Of a stretch of 64,000 bases of DNA, positions 19,319 to 27,953 are shown in pieces; the first letter of the stretch is position 1; each line of letters opens with the position of its first letter. This DNA comes from an uncultured cyanobacterium (GTDB taxonomy: Bacteria > Cyanobacteriota > Cyanobacteriia > Cyanobacteriales > Nostocaceae), in NCBI GenBank assembly GCA_903903925.1, contig CAIVAU010000160.1:61990-125989 (forward strand), read 5' to 3'. Made by a program: the position numbers and the translations under genes. The notes below the pieces were generated by a model. It saw nothing but the letters and a program-made list of their open reading frames with translations, ran no database searches and was not told where the DNA came from.

Positions 19319-20263
19319 TTGAACAATAGGAATCCTAAATCATTTGTGAAAAATTTATATGAAGGTTATTGTGAAGGAACTTCAACCAAATTAGTTCGAG
19401 AAGAGTTTGGAGATATCAAGGTTTATACCCATAATGTAAAATCACTACTCAACAAAGCAACTGGTTTTATTGCTGCTTATGATTTTACCCTGAATCCTTA
19501 TCGGGGTTGCCAATATGGATGTAGTTATTGCTATGCAGCTGCATTCAGCCCTGATCCAAACATGCGTCAGGACTGGGGTAAATGGGTCATTATCAAGGAA
19601 AATGCTGCTGAAATTTTAGAGAAAGAGTTGGACAAATGGCGCGAGAAAAATCCTCATCAGCCTCCGACTATTTACATGAGTAGTGTTACAGATCCTTATC
19701 AACCCATTGAGTCTAAATATCAGTTGACTCGCAGGTTATTAGAAGTGATGCTTGACTATCGCCCTACGCTGGTGATTCAAACTCGCAGTCCCATAATTAC
19801 GAGAGATATTGAGATTTTACAGCGGTTTCAGCGATTACGGATTAATATGAGTATTCCGACTGGAAGCGAATTGGTGAGAAAGGATTTTGAGCCGCGATCG
19901 CCCAGCATCAAATCTAGACTTAATGCGATCGCCAAAATCAAACAAAATATTCATCCTTTAAAAGGATTTCTTCCCAAAATTTCTATCACCATTACACCCC
20001 TGCTTCCCACTTTTCCTGATAACGAAGTTGCTTTTATTGACAAACTAAAAATTGCAGATAGGGTTGTAATTCAGGACTTTCACCCTAGCCATAATCGTTC
20101 TCTGGTGGCGTCAACTCGGGAAGAAGTGCAAAATATTAAGCAAAAATACGCTTGGTGGTATGACAAACAGCAGTTAAGCTATATGAGATTTAAGGAAATA
20201 TTAATGACCCGGCTTCCTGGTGTAGAAATCAAGGAAGGTAAAGACGGATTTGGTTATGATTAA
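19319..20263 (+). CDS. SPL-family radical SAM protein
   Basis: Radical SAM enzyme of the spore photoproduct lyase-like group (Rv2578c type), 314 residues. CxxxCxxC is visible as C64, C68, C71 in GCQYGCSYCYA, preceded by FTLNPYRGC. YMSSVTDPYQPIE and VIQTRSPIITRDIEIL are characteristic strands. Start is TTG at 19321-less-two, i.e. 19319. The gene overlaps the next one by eight bases. Confidence 0.9.
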   Translation: MNNRNPKSFVKNLYEGYCEGTSTKLVREEFGDIKVYTHNVKSLLNKATGFIAAYDFTLNPYRGCQYGCSYCYAAAFSPDPNMRQDWGKWVIIKENAAEILEKELDKWREKNPHQPPTIYMSSVTDPYQPIESKYQLTRRLLEVMLDYRPTLVIQTRSPIITRDIEILQRFQRLRINMSIPTGSELVRKDFEPRSPSIKSRLNAIAKIKQNIHPLKGFLPKISITITPLLPTFPDNEVAFIDKLKIADRVVIQDFHPSHNRSLVASTREEVQNIKQKYAWWYDKQQLSYMRFKEILMTRLPGVEIKEGKDGFGYD

Positions 20264-21623
20264 AAAGATTGCTAATTGGTGGAGAAGTCAGAAATTTAAA
20301 TCAGCTATTAGGCGAGGTGATACCAGGCTTGCAGTAAAATTGCTGCAAGAAATTCAAAAATCGGGTGCAAGATTCTCATGGTTGGAAAAGCTATTTAGAG
20401 ATAAGCTTCAGATTGAACGTTATTCACAGCAATACAAACAAGAAGCAGAAACTTTAAGTCGAAAACTCAACGAAGAATTACAGCAGCAAGAAAATCGATA
20501 TCTAGATTATTTAACCGGGTTTAAATTAGCTCAACATCAAGAATTTATTGACTTTGTACATGAGCATTTTAAATTAATAGAACATGACGAACACAAATTC
20601 CAATGTACTGGAATAGATGAGCGAATATTTGATGATTTTGAAGCTAAGCTAGTTGAATATCTCCGAGAAGAATTTACTAGGATACCTGATAAAAAACTAG
20701 TAGTCAAACTTCAAGATGCCCTTGAAGATATTAATAGCTTAAAAAATGGAAAAGACCCAGACTATGGGTTTCATCTGACTCCCTATGTCTATTTTATGAA
20801 GTATTTTCTAGAAAATGTATATTGCGTTTATTTAGCTTGGTTTTTTATTTATCAAGCTGATTTACTATCAACTAAAGTTAATATACTTGATATTGCAGCA
20901 GGTCCAGGAACAGTTGCTTATGGTCTAGCTTTGTTTGTCCAAAGTATCAGCGGCTTTTTATCTACGCTGCAAATGGACATATCCTACTACTCTCTGGAAC
21001 AGCAAGATGCATTTCAATTTCGAGGTTTACAGTTTTGGAGACGATATATAGAATCTCGTAAAACTCCCGTAAATGCTTACTTTCGGTTTGTGACTACCGA
21101 CATATTGACCTGGAATGAGCAATCTAGTAATATACCGAAAGATTTTTTTGATTTTATCGTAGTTTCCCACTGTTTCTTTTCAGATGTGGAGAAAAGATTT
21201 CAAGCAAATAATATTTACAAGCAGATATTTGCAAGTTATTTAAAGAAACAAGGCTATGTACTCCTAATTGTGCAAGACAAAAAGTTATTTAAAATCTATG
21301 ATACCTACCAAGTTGAAAATCATGAAAATGAAAAAAAGGTTGTAGGCACATTAGTTGCAGAGCTTGGATTGGAATTAGTATGGTATAAATATCTAACATC
21401 AACTAGTTTAAGAACACCGCTTGGAGGTGCTGAGTTTGCCAAATTTGCCCGAGAACAATTACCTAAACAACTCTATATGAGCCCAATGATTCAAAAGTAT
21501 TTTGGTCAGACATATGAGTCTAGTTATACATTGGATGATTACGTAATTTTGGCAAAAACATCTGAAGAATTTAGGAGTCAGGAGTCAGAATTTATAAAGG
21601 TTCGGTATCTGTCTTCACATTGA
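20256..21623 (+). CDS. SAM-methyltransferase-like protein of unknown substrate
   Basis: About 455 residues. An N-terminal charged helical stretch is followed by a Rossmann motif NILDIAAGPGTVAYGLALFV near residues 212-231 and DFFDFIVVSHCFFSDV downstream, as in class I methyltransferases. ATG 20256 is preferred over TTG 20250. It overlaps the radical SAM gene, suggesting they act together, perhaps in modifying one target. The last about 14 residues are encoded by a dispersed GGAGTCAGGAGTCAGAAT repeat. Confidence 0.72.
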   Translation: MIKKIANWWRSQKFKSAIRRGDTRLAVKLLQEIQKSGARFSWLEKLFRDKLQIERYSQQYKQEAETLSRKLNEELQQQENRYLDYLTGFKLAQHQEFIDFVHEHFKLIEHDEHKFQCTGIDERIFDDFEAKLVEYLREEFTRIPDKKLVVKLQDALEDINSLKNGKDPDYGFHLTPYVYFMKYFLENVYCVYLAWFFIYQADLLSTKVNILDIAAGPGTVAYGLALFVQSISGFLSTLQMDISYYSLEQQDAFQFRGLQFWRRYIESRKTPVNAYFRFVTTDILTWNEQSSNIPKDFFDFIVVSHCFFSDVEKRFQANNIYKQIFASYLKKQGYVLLIVQDKKLFKIYDTYQVENHENEKKVVGTLVAELGLELVWYKYLTSTSLRTPLGGAEFAKFAREQLPKQLYMSPMIQKYFGQTYESSYTLDDYVILAKTSEEFRSQESEFIKVRYLSSH

Positions 21624-21977
21624 GCTTAACCAGAAGCGCACTTGATATGCTTTCCTCAAAGGACGCGTATACAAGTAACTCATATCCTGCATCCACATTT
21701 TTCTCCGCCTAGAAATTTATTTCTAGGCTCAAAGCTCAAGTCTGCTTAAGCAGACTAGTACTCTGTGTCATTAATTCTCACGGGTTGAGAAGTTCGTAGT
21801 AAGGACTTTAGTCCTTGACTCAGGTAGAATTAAGCTAACTCAAGACCCTTTGCAGTATCAGCAGTAAATTAGGTATGAGTAGCGTTGAAACAGCCTTTAA
21901 TTTTGCGATCGCCTGCTGTATCCAAGTACATGTTAATTTGGCTAAACTATTTCTAGATAATTAGGACACCATAAATT
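21624..21977. other. intergenic region with hairpins and toxin-antitoxin remnant
   Basis: Two perfect palindromes lie at 21707-21728 (GCCTAGAAAT stem) and 21739-21756 (AGTCTGCTTAAGCAGACT). At 21791-21820 is a copy of the GTAGT-AAGGACTTTAGTCCTT family. A decayed antitoxin/toxin fragment follows at 21821-21906. Confidence 0.6.
21821..21906 (+). pseudogene. decayed fragment of the PIN antitoxin/toxin junction
   Basis: About 86 bp closely matching 23275-23360, which is the end of the antitoxin and start of the PIN toxin. Several point changes and a CAGCAG-to-TAA change break the frame. Confidence 0.8.
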
Positions 21978-22220
21978 ATGTTGACAAAATACATACAAGC
22001 TGCTATGCATCAAGCAAAGTATAAAATTTTGTTGGATGATGACACTTTTTATGGGGAAATTCCGGGTTTTCAAGGCGTTTGGGCTAATGCAGGTACGTTA
22101 GAAGTTTGTAGAGAAGAATTGGCAGAGGTTTTGGAAGAGTGGATTTTGTTACGGCTTTCTTGGAATCTACCGTTACCCGTTGTTGATGGCATTGAATTAT
22201 CTATTAAGGAAGTAGCATAA
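21978..22220 (+). CDS. hicB: HicB-family antitoxin
   Basis: 80 residues with the partial RNase-H-like fold of HicB: DDDTFYGEIPGFQGVWANA, ECREELAEVLEEW-like helix, PLPVVDGIEL. It would bind HicA and regulate the operon. The stop codon overlaps the hicA ATG by one base. Confidence 0.85.
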   Translation: MLTKYIQAAMHQAKYKILLDDDTFYGEIPGFQGVWANAGTLEVCREELAEVLEEWILLRLSWNLPLPVVDGIELSIKEVA

Positions 22221-22438
22221 TGCCGACTTTTGGGTCAATAAAACGTATCGAGTTAATCCGCTATTTGAAACAATGAGGGTTTGAAGGACCTTTTTCTGGG
22301 AGCAAGCATCAGTATATGCGCAAGGGCGACATCTCGGTACGACTACCAAACCCTCATGGAAGCGATATTGGTAAGGGGCTTTTGGCCGAGGTATTACGAC
22401 AGGCTGGGATTGAGAAGGACGAGTGGGAACAGTTGTGA
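22220..22438 (+). pseudogene. hicA: HicA mRNA interferase interrupted by TGA
   Basis: Reads MPTFGSIKRIELIRYLKQ, then TGA at 22274-22276, then GFEGPFSGSKHQYMRKGDIS...LLAEVLRQAGIEKDEW to TGA at 22436-22438. The complete frame is a normal HicA double-stranded-RNA-binding fold with the catalytic histidine in GSKHQY. A single in-frame stop after residue 18 removes it. Confidence 0.85.
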
Positions 22439-22489
22439 TGTTTTGCGGGGTGAGTGCTTCTTCTCCCAAACGCTAACACTTCCACATCA

Positions 22490-22774
22490 TTACTCTGTTA
22501 TCCTCATGTTTTCTTTAGTCTCTGCAAATCGCGATCGCCAAGTGCCATTTGTTCTCAGATAATTTGTGATTGATTCATCATCAAAAACCTGATTTGCTAA
22601 TTCTAGAAACTCTTTTCTCTCATCTTTAGTAAGAGTATCGTTATTGTTAAGACTGCCTACTGACAGATGAGGATTACCTTCAGCGTTTAGGTGTCGTTGC
22701 CTTGCAATGTGTCCAAGTTCTACCATTCGACGCACTTGCTGTTGTTTGCTTTTATCGTTAGTTGTTGTCATCAC
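22490..22774 (-). CDS. small conserved protein, paralogue of the 16.8-kb gene
   Basis: 94 residues, not recognised. ELGHIARQRHLNAEGNPHL...LTKDERKEFLELANQVFDD matches the 69-residue protein at 16795-17004 in the order of its conserved positions, with about six extra residues in the middle. It sits among toxin-antitoxin remnants. The C-terminal TRNGTWRSRFAETKEN has no counterpart. Confidence 0.6.
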   Translation of the reverse strand: MMTTTNDKSKQQQVRRMVELGHIARQRHLNAEGNPHLSVGSLNNNDTLTKDERKEFLELANQVFDDESITNYLRTNGTWRSRFAETKENMRITE

Positions 22775-22854
22775 CTTGAACCCACTCTAAAGGAAGTAGT
22801 ATGATTGACTGTGGAGAGTGATTAGGACTTCAATATAGGGAGTGATCGTTGGGA

Positions 22855-22959
22855 GCATCCCAGTTTTGCAAAAAGACGGTCAGTAGTGTGAGCATCTTGC
22901 TCACGTGTACTAAAAGCGAGCAAGATGCTCGCACTACAAATTTACGAAAATGGGATGCA
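22855..22959. repeat. MITE-like element with GCATCCC ends
   Basis: GCATCCCAGTTTTG at the left and AAAATGGGATGC at the right, with internal GTGAGCAAGATGCTCAC-type palindromes. It shares GCGAGCAAGATGCTCGC and ACTACAAATTTAC with 23998-24073. Confidence 0.75.
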
Positions 22960-23126
22960 CGCGTGCTCGTTCTTCTTAAGGTGATGATGCTTCTATTGTA
23001 TGACAGAACAACCATAAGCTTAAGCAACAACGGCAGATCGATTGGGGCGAGTAGTCAGGATTAAAGTTCCCTGATGCTATTAGTGGAAATTAGCGACTTG
23101 AACGTTACATTTAAAGTAGTAAATTT

Positions 23127-23336
23127 ATGCTATCTTTTCATAAAAAAATTGTGACTGATGAAGCAATGCGTCCCGTTGCGGTTTTGATTGATTATCAGGA
23201 CTGGCAGAAAATAGAGCAAATATTAGAGGCTCATGAATTACAGCAAAAAGAAGAGTTTAATATAAATAATTATGCAGGTAAAATTAAGCTAACTCAAGAT
23301 CCTTTGCAGTACCAGCAGCAAATTAGGGATGAGTGA
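23127..23336 (+). CDS. antitoxin of a PIN-domain toxin (Phd/YefM-like)
   Basis: 69 residues: FHKKIVTDEAMRPVAVLIDYQDWQKIEQIL resembles the N-terminal DNA-binding half of Phd/YefM antitoxins. The C-terminal half would neutralise the toxin. TGA overlaps the toxin GTG start (GTGA). The partner is truncated, so this is probably now an orphan antitoxin. Confidence 0.75.
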   Translation: MLSFHKKIVTDEAMRPVAVLIDYQDWQKIEQILEAHELQQKEEFNINNYAGKIKLTQDPLQYQQQIRDE

Positions 23337-23542
23337 CGTTGAAACAGCCTTTAATTTTGTTAGATACAAATGTAGTCTTGTATTTATTGGGTGGACGCTT
23401 GGCAAACCCGTTACCATCAGGAGAATATTTTGTATCAGTGATTAGTGAAATTGAATTGCTATCTTATCCAAGTCTTAGTTTAGAAGAAGAGATCGAGATT
23501 GTACATGAGCGCAGGTCAATAAGTGCCCTTCAGGTGAGATAA
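23333..23542 (+). pseudogene. PIN-domain toxin, truncated by a recombination joint
   Basis: The start LILLDTNVVLYLLGG...FVSVISEIELLSYPSL gives the first acidic residue (D in LDTN) and the Glu of ISEIELL. After about 23500 the frame reads antisense protease sequence (RRSISALQVR) to a stop at 23542. The second half with the remaining catalytic aspartates is missing; PIN toxins are usually about 130 residues. Confidence 0.8.
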
Positions 23543-23618
23543 TAAAGCCTGTACCCCGGATTTCACCTTCAGGAGTTGAGATCGCCCTAGTACAAGCTTT
23601 AACCAAATCCCAACTCAT
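23502..23618 (-). pseudogene. trypsin-like peptidase, N-terminal stub
   Basis: From ATG 23618, nine bases after the Trypco1 stop, the minus strand reads MSWDLVKACTRAI, then RGTGFIISPEGHLLTCAHV, a standard start of a trypsin-like serine protease including its catalytic histidine (TCAHV). Homology ends at the joint with the PIN toxin at about 23502, so Asp and Ser of the triad are lost. Confidence 0.8.
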
Positions 23619-23627
23619 GACAATTTG

Positions 23628-23972
23628 TTACTTGTTTTCTTCTGAAGCCAAGTTCCACGTTATTTTCACCTTAAGGGATGCCTGCCCAGAAGATTCCACT
23701 ATATAGACCGTGCCTTTGGCAGTAAAATTCACTCCAAACTCAACTTCTCCGCTCATCGGTTGAGATTCTTGCTGCAGAGTTTTAAATGCCTTTGTAATTG
23801 GACGACACCCACTAATAATCAAATCCTTAACTGCGTCAAAGCTACGATCTAATTTTTCTACTGGCAAGTCACCTGGGGCGGATACACGACCTACTGACGT
23901 TTCCGGTACCTCAATTGCGACTAAAATCGTACCGCCATCCCCTGTATCCAGTTCTAGAAATTTACGAGCCAT
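23628..23972 (-). CDS. Trypco1 domain protein (CU044_2847 family)
   Basis: 114 residues, matching the trypsin-co-occurring domain 1 family as I recall it: LDTGDGGTILVAIEVPE near the N-terminus, SFDAVKDLI in the middle and a C-terminal EVEFGVNFTAKGTVYIVESSGQASLKVKITWN strand pattern. Members accompany trypsin-like proteases and NTPases in predicted biological-conflict systems. Consistent with this, a protease stub follows nine bases downstream. In this window only the accessory protein survives whole. Confidence 0.78.
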   Translation of the reverse strand: MARKFLELDTGDGGTILVAIEVPETSVGRVSAPGDLPVEKLDRSFDAVKDLIISGCRPITKAFKTLQQESQPMSGEVEFGVNFTAKGTVYIVESSGQASLKVKITWNLASEENK

Positions 23973-23997
23973 AATTTAATTAGTGAGTGATTTCAAG

Positions 23998-24073
23998 TAG
24001 TGTGAGCCGGAAAGCTCACGTAGGCTACAAGCGAGCAAGATGCTCGCACTACAAATTTACCAAAACGGGATGC
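23998..24073. repeat. partial GCATCCC-family repeat
   Basis: Contains GTGAGCCGGAAAGCTCAC and GCGAGCAAGATGCTCGC palindromes, ending at GGGATGC. Closest copy is 22855-22959. Confidence 0.7.
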
Positions 24074-24160
24074 ACCCCATTCAGGATATACATCAAAAAA
24101 AATGATACTAATCAAGTATTTTTTATAACACGTTACTCTTACTATATACCTCCTGGCTCC

Positions 24161-25258
24161 ATGACTTCCCCATCTTCTCAATCTGACAAAATTCTCGTTG
24201 TAGATGATTCTCCAGATAATGTGTTTTTAATCAGAACCATTCTGGAGGAGGAAGGCTACACAGTAAGCACAGCAGAGAATGGTGCTATCGCCTTGGAAAA
24301 AATTGCCCATTCTCCTTGTGACTTAGTTTTGCTAGATCTCATGATGCCAGGAATGGATGGTTACGAAGTTACACAGTGTATGCGGCAAAATACTGAATTG
24401 CCTTTTATCCCAATTCTGCTAATTACCGCCTATGACTCACCTAATGTCGCTCAAGGATTAGACTTGGGTGCTGATGATTTTATCCGCAAACCTGTCACAG
24501 TTGACGAACTGCTGGCACGAGTGCGATCGCTCCTCCGCCTCAAGCATAGTATCGATGAACGTGATGAAATCGCCCGTCAACGCCAAGATTTTGTCTCTCG
24601 CCTGACTCACGACTTACGCACTCCCTTAGTAGCGGCTGATCGGATACTGACGCTGTTTCAAGAGGGGGCTTTAGGAACCCTCTCACCGCAAATGGAGGAA
24701 GTGATTACCATTATGGCTCGCAGCAACAGCAACCTCCTGCAAATGGTCAATACTTTGCTGGAAGTTTATCGTTTTGAAGCTGGTCGTAAAACCTTAGCGT
24801 TTCAACCAGTTAATCTACGCCAGTTGCTAGAAGAGGTTGCTAAAGAATTGTCTCCTTTAGCCGAGGAAAAGCGACTCTTAGTCAAGCTAGATTTTGGTGA
24901 GGAAAGCACTCTCAGCACAGTTATGGGCGATCGCCTAGATTTGCATCGGCTATTTACCAATCTCGTAGGTAATGCGATTAAATTTACTGATCTTGGTTCA
25001 GTTACCATCCGTCTGACTCCCTCAACCGCCTCAGAAGACAGCGTGACAATTGAGGTAGCTGACACAGGTCCTGGAATCCCCCTTGAAGAGCAAGACACTT
25101 TATTTGAACGATTTCGCCAAGGAAGCCATAAGCGTTCTGGTAGTGGCTTGGGACTGTACCTTTCTCACCGAATTGTTGCAGCACATCAAGGTAGCATTCA
25201 GGTAAATTCAGAGGTAGATAAAGGTAGTATATTTACTGTACGTTTATTCAGGAGTTAG
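24161..25258 (+). CDS. receiver-histidine kinase hybrid
   Basis: 365 residues: receiver domain (ILVVDDSPDN, phosphoacceptor Asp in VLLDLMMP, Lys in IRKPVT) followed by HisKA (RLTHDLRTPLVAAD, phospho-His) and HATPase (NLVGNAIKFTDLG, DTGPGIP, SGSGLGLYLSH). No membrane span, so it is soluble and probably relays from another kinase. A frame extends back to 23987 but its first 58 codons lie in a dispersed repeat, so ATG 24161 is the likely start. The aldehyde dehydrogenase starts 15 bp downstream after TAGGAGT repeats. Confidence 0.88.
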   Translation: MTSPSSQSDKILVVDDSPDNVFLIRTILEEEGYTVSTAENGAIALEKIAHSPCDLVLLDLMMPGMDGYEVTQCMRQNTELPFIPILLITAYDSPNVAQGLDLGADDFIRKPVTVDELLARVRSLLRLKHSIDERDEIARQRQDFVSRLTHDLRTPLVAADRILTLFQEGALGTLSPQMEEVITIMARSNSNLLQMVNTLLEVYRFEAGRKTLAFQPVNLRQLLEEVAKELSPLAEEKRLLVKLDFGEESTLSTVMGDRLDLHRLFTNLVGNAIKFTDLGSVTIRLTPSTASEDSVTIEVADTGPGIPLEEQDTLFERFRQGSHKRSGSGLGLYLSHRIVAAHQGSIQVNSEVDKGSIFTVRLFRS

Positions 25259-25273
25259 GAGTTAGGAGAAAAT

Positions 25274-26653
25274 ATGATGACTCAAGTGTCTATTGCGGAA
25301 ATTGTCAGCAAACAACGTGATTTTTTTAAAACTGGTAACACAAAGGATGTTCATTTTCGACTGCAAAAACTAAAAACTTTAAAACAAGCAATTATTGAGT
25401 ATGAACAAGCAATTGCTCAGGCTGTAAAAGCAGATTTACACAAGCCTGCCGAAGAGACTTTTATGACTGAAACAGTCTTAATTTTAAAAGAAATTGACTA
25501 TGCTGTTAAAAATCTGAAAGCTTGGACTAAGCCTAAAAAAGTACCAGTTCCATTCCAAATATTACCAGCTTCGGCAAGAATTCATCCAGAACCTTTGGGG
25601 ATAATTTTAATTATTGGACCTTGGAACTATCCGATTCAGCTAATTCTTGCACCCCTTGTAGCGGCGATCGCAGCCGGAAACTGTTCAATTCTCAAGCCTT
25701 CAGAGCTAGCTCCTCACTCATCTCATATTATATATGAGATGCTCGAAAAATATTTTGAACCAGAGTATATTGCAGTAGCAGAAGGAGGCGTGGAGACTAG
25801 TCAGCAACTACTAGCAGAAAAGTTTGACCACATCTTTTTTACTGGTGGCACAGTTGTGGGCAAAATAGTTATGGAAGCAGCGGCAAAACATCTTACGCCT
25901 GTCACTCTAGAATTGGGCGGGAAATCTCCTTGCATCGTAGATTCCCACATCAATGTTGAATACACTGCAAGACGTATTACTTGGGGGAAATTTACTAATG
26001 CTGGACAAACTTGTGTTGCGCCTGACTATCTTTTAGTCAATAAAAGTATTAAGGAAAATTTGTTAAATGCTATTGAAAAATGTATCCAAGAATTTTATAG
26101 CCATAATCCAGCAAAAAGTCCTGATTATGGCAGGATTATTCATCAAAAACATTTTGATCGGTTGGTTAATTTGTTAAAAGATGGCAGAATCCTGATTGGC
26201 GGAGATACTAACTCTGTAGACCGTTACATTGCCCCCACAGTGATTGATAATATCTCCTTGACAGACCCCGTCATGCAGGAAGAAATTTTTGGTCCGATTC
26301 TGCCTGTCATTGAATATACTGACATCACAGAAGCGATCGCCTTGATTAACTCTAGACCAAAACCCTTAGCTTTGTACGTATTTTCTGAAAACAAAAACCT
26401 GCAACAGCAAGTGTGTCGTGAAACCTCTTCCGGTGGAGTGGGAATCAACAATACACTGATGCACCTTAGTGTCTCATCTCTACCATTTGGGGGTGTGGGT
26501 GACAGCGGTATGGGTAGCTATCATGGTAAAGCTGGGTTTGACACCTTTTCCCATCACAAAAGTGTCTTACACAAACCTTTCCTGGTAGACGTTAAATTGT
26601 TATACCCTCCATATGAGGGCAAATTGCCTTGGCTGAAACGACTTCTTCCTTAA
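25274..26653 (+). CDS. aldehyde dehydrogenase (class 3-like)
   Basis: 459-residue NAD(P)-dependent enzyme oxidising aldehydes to acids; cyanobacterial members act on fatty or apocarotenoid aldehydes. IIGPWNYPIQL binds coenzyme, ELGGKSPCIV carries the general base Glu, and NAGQTCVAPDY the catalytic Cys. C-terminal hydrophobic end as in class 3 enzymes. The ribosome-binding site AGGAG lies in a TAGGAGT heptamer array between it and the kinase gene. Two tandem ATGs (25274 and 25277). Confidence 0.93.
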   Translation: MMTQVSIAEIVSKQRDFFKTGNTKDVHFRLQKLKTLKQAIIEYEQAIAQAVKADLHKPAEETFMTETVLILKEIDYAVKNLKAWTKPKKVPVPFQILPASARIHPEPLGIILIIGPWNYPIQLILAPLVAAIAAGNCSILKPSELAPHSSHIIYEMLEKYFEPEYIAVAEGGVETSQQLLAEKFDHIFFTGGTVVGKIVMEAAAKHLTPVTLELGGKSPCIVDSHINVEYTARRITWGKFTNAGQTCVAPDYLLVNKSIKENLLNAIEKCIQEFYSHNPAKSPDYGRIIHQKHFDRLVNLLKDGRILIGGDTNSVDRYIAPTVIDNISLTDPVMQEEIFGPILPVIEYTDITEAIALINSRPKPLALYVFSENKNLQQQVCRETSSGGVGINNTLMHLSVSSLPFGGVGDSGMGSYHGKAGFDTFSHHKSVLHKPFLVDVKLLYPPYEGKLPWLKRLLP

Positions 26654-26699
26654 GAATGGGCATTGGGGAGTAGAGACTTCCCTACTCTCTACTTCCCAT

Positions 26700-26792
26700 T
26701 AGACATCTCCAGAAATGATGTAGGGGCGTATTGCAATACGCCCCTACCAAGGGTTTTAACGAACGCATAATTAATTTTCACGCCTATGTCTA
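26700..26792. repeat. second copy of the 28-bp-palindrome MITE
   Basis: Reverse-orientation copy of 1905-2000. The palindrome is at 26720-26747 and identical to the first. Ends are TAGACATC and TATGTCTA. Confidence 0.82.
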
Positions 26793-26867
26793 TTACTTCA
26801 CTTTTTATATAGTAATCGGTTGTAGGTCATCACAGAGTGAAGAGTTATCAGTTAAGAGTTGTTTATT

Positions 26868-26902
26868 CCTAACTCCTAACTCCTAACTCCTAACTCCTAA
26901 CT
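26868..26902. repeat. TAACTCC heptamer array
   Basis: About five copies of CTAACTC downstream of the rpmF stop. Confidence 0.8.
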
Positions 26903-26907
26903 AGAGA

Positions 26908-27078
26908 TTATTCCTCTTCTTCCTCTTCTGCAGATGGATAGACAAATGTAGAACGTCCAGTCAGAATGGACTTACCTAGAGAGAGAGCTTTCTGAGCCTG
27001 AACGGTTGCTTTGTGTCTCCAGGTGGCGCGGCGTTTATCTCGTTTGGACTTGGATGTTTTCTTCTTTGGAACAGCCAT
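26908..27078 (-). CDS. rpmF: 50S ribosomal protein L32
   Basis: 56 residues: [26 protein letters not shown] start, then [11 protein letters not shown] and a run of six glutamates before TAA. This is the cyanobacterial/plastid L32 without the zinc cysteines seen in some other bacteria. It is a component of the large ribosomal subunit. Upstream at 27079-27295 there is no other gene. Confidence 0.93.
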   Translation of the reverse strand: MAVPKKKTSKSKRDKRRATWRHKATVQAQKALSLGKSILTGRSTFVYPSAEEEEEE

Positions 27079-27295
27079 AATAAAGCTTACTGCAATTTTT
27101 CACAACCGTACCATTTTAACTCCATAACCTATATTAAGTTATAGAGTTAAAAGAGATCCCGTTAAAATCAATGTTTGCATGGCTATTTTGCCCAAGGAGC
27201 CATAGGTTTAGAAAGCCGTATAACTGGCAGAACGTAAAAATGGCCCCACAGGCGGCTCACCACACCTCTCCTACGCATGGACAATGCCCAATGCC

Positions 27296-27754
27296 CTATT
27301 TCTTCGTCCCATTGGGAACTGGAGTTGGTGGTTGTGGTAATACTATTGGGGTTGTTAAATTTTGTTTAAAAAATAGTAGTGATCGCGCAGTTTTGAAGTA
27401 CTTTGACCAACGTTGCGGATCGGGGTGAGTGCGCCATTGTGGACGACTGACTGCTAATCCCAAAACTGGTGCGATCGATCCCTGATTTTGTACGGAAACG
27501 ATGATTGAAACATCTGTTACCAAGATATCTCGATCAAAGCTCCTCTGAGCAGCAGATCTTGCGGCTGATTCCGCTCTTCGCAGTAAGGTTTCGTAGTTTT
27601 CGTCTGGCAAGCCGTCAATAGAAAGGTCTACTCTATCGGTGTAAGCTTGCACAATCTGGGGCGAGATCGCTTCCGTTAATATCCATAATGGAAGCCCAGC
27701 GCTGAGCAAAAATAAAGCAGAACCTATCCGGATTTTGTGGCTAATTAATGGCAT
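27296..27754 (-). CDS. exported or membrane-anchored protein of unknown function
   Basis: 152 residues from the ATG at 27754 (the open frame begins at 27832). A hydrophobic segment (IRIGSALFLLSAGLPLWIL) near the N-terminus acts as signal or anchor. The body has RRAESAARSAAQRSF and a beta-rich VTDVSIIVSVQNQG...ILGLAVSR-like segment seen in cyanobacterial exported proteins of unknown role. C-terminus is proline-rich (LPQPPTPVP). Confidence 0.7.
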   Translation of the reverse strand: MPLISHKIRIGSALFLLSAGLPLWILTEAISPQIVQAYTDRVDLSIDGLPDENYETLLRRAESAARSAAQRSFDRDILVTDVSIIVSVQNQGSIAPVLGLAVSRPQWRTHPDPQRWSKYFKTARSLLFFKQNLTTPIVLPQPPTPVPNGTKK

Positions 27755-27953
27755 AAATTGAATGAGCGTCTTTGATAGACTTCTAACTTGAAAGGGAATG
27801 ACGCATGTTTGACCAGCACAACTCCTCCTCATAACCTCTTAGCTCCTCACTGTGAAAAATCAATTGGAATTAGGTAAAAGTATTTTCTCGCTTGGTGAAA
27901 GTTATAAAAGATACATCTTATCTTGGTGTGAGATGGGATTCATCTAGACTATT

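Noticed and set aside
21707..21728. Terminator of the 20.3-kb gene
   Set aside because: The palindrome is AT-rich with no loop to speak of and is not followed by a T-run; a repeat is as likely.
22274..22276. TGA as a selenocysteine codon in hicA
   Set aside because: The HicA family has no selenoprotein members known to me, and no SECIS-like hairpin follows. A pseudogene is simpler.
22281..22562. Plus-strand frame of about 93 codons
   Set aside because: It is another reading frame over the interrupted hicA and its downstream sequence; the hicA frame explains the region better.
27171..27428. Plus-strand frame of 85 codons
   Set aside because: Antisense to the exported-protein gene and its C-terminus; no start context or family.
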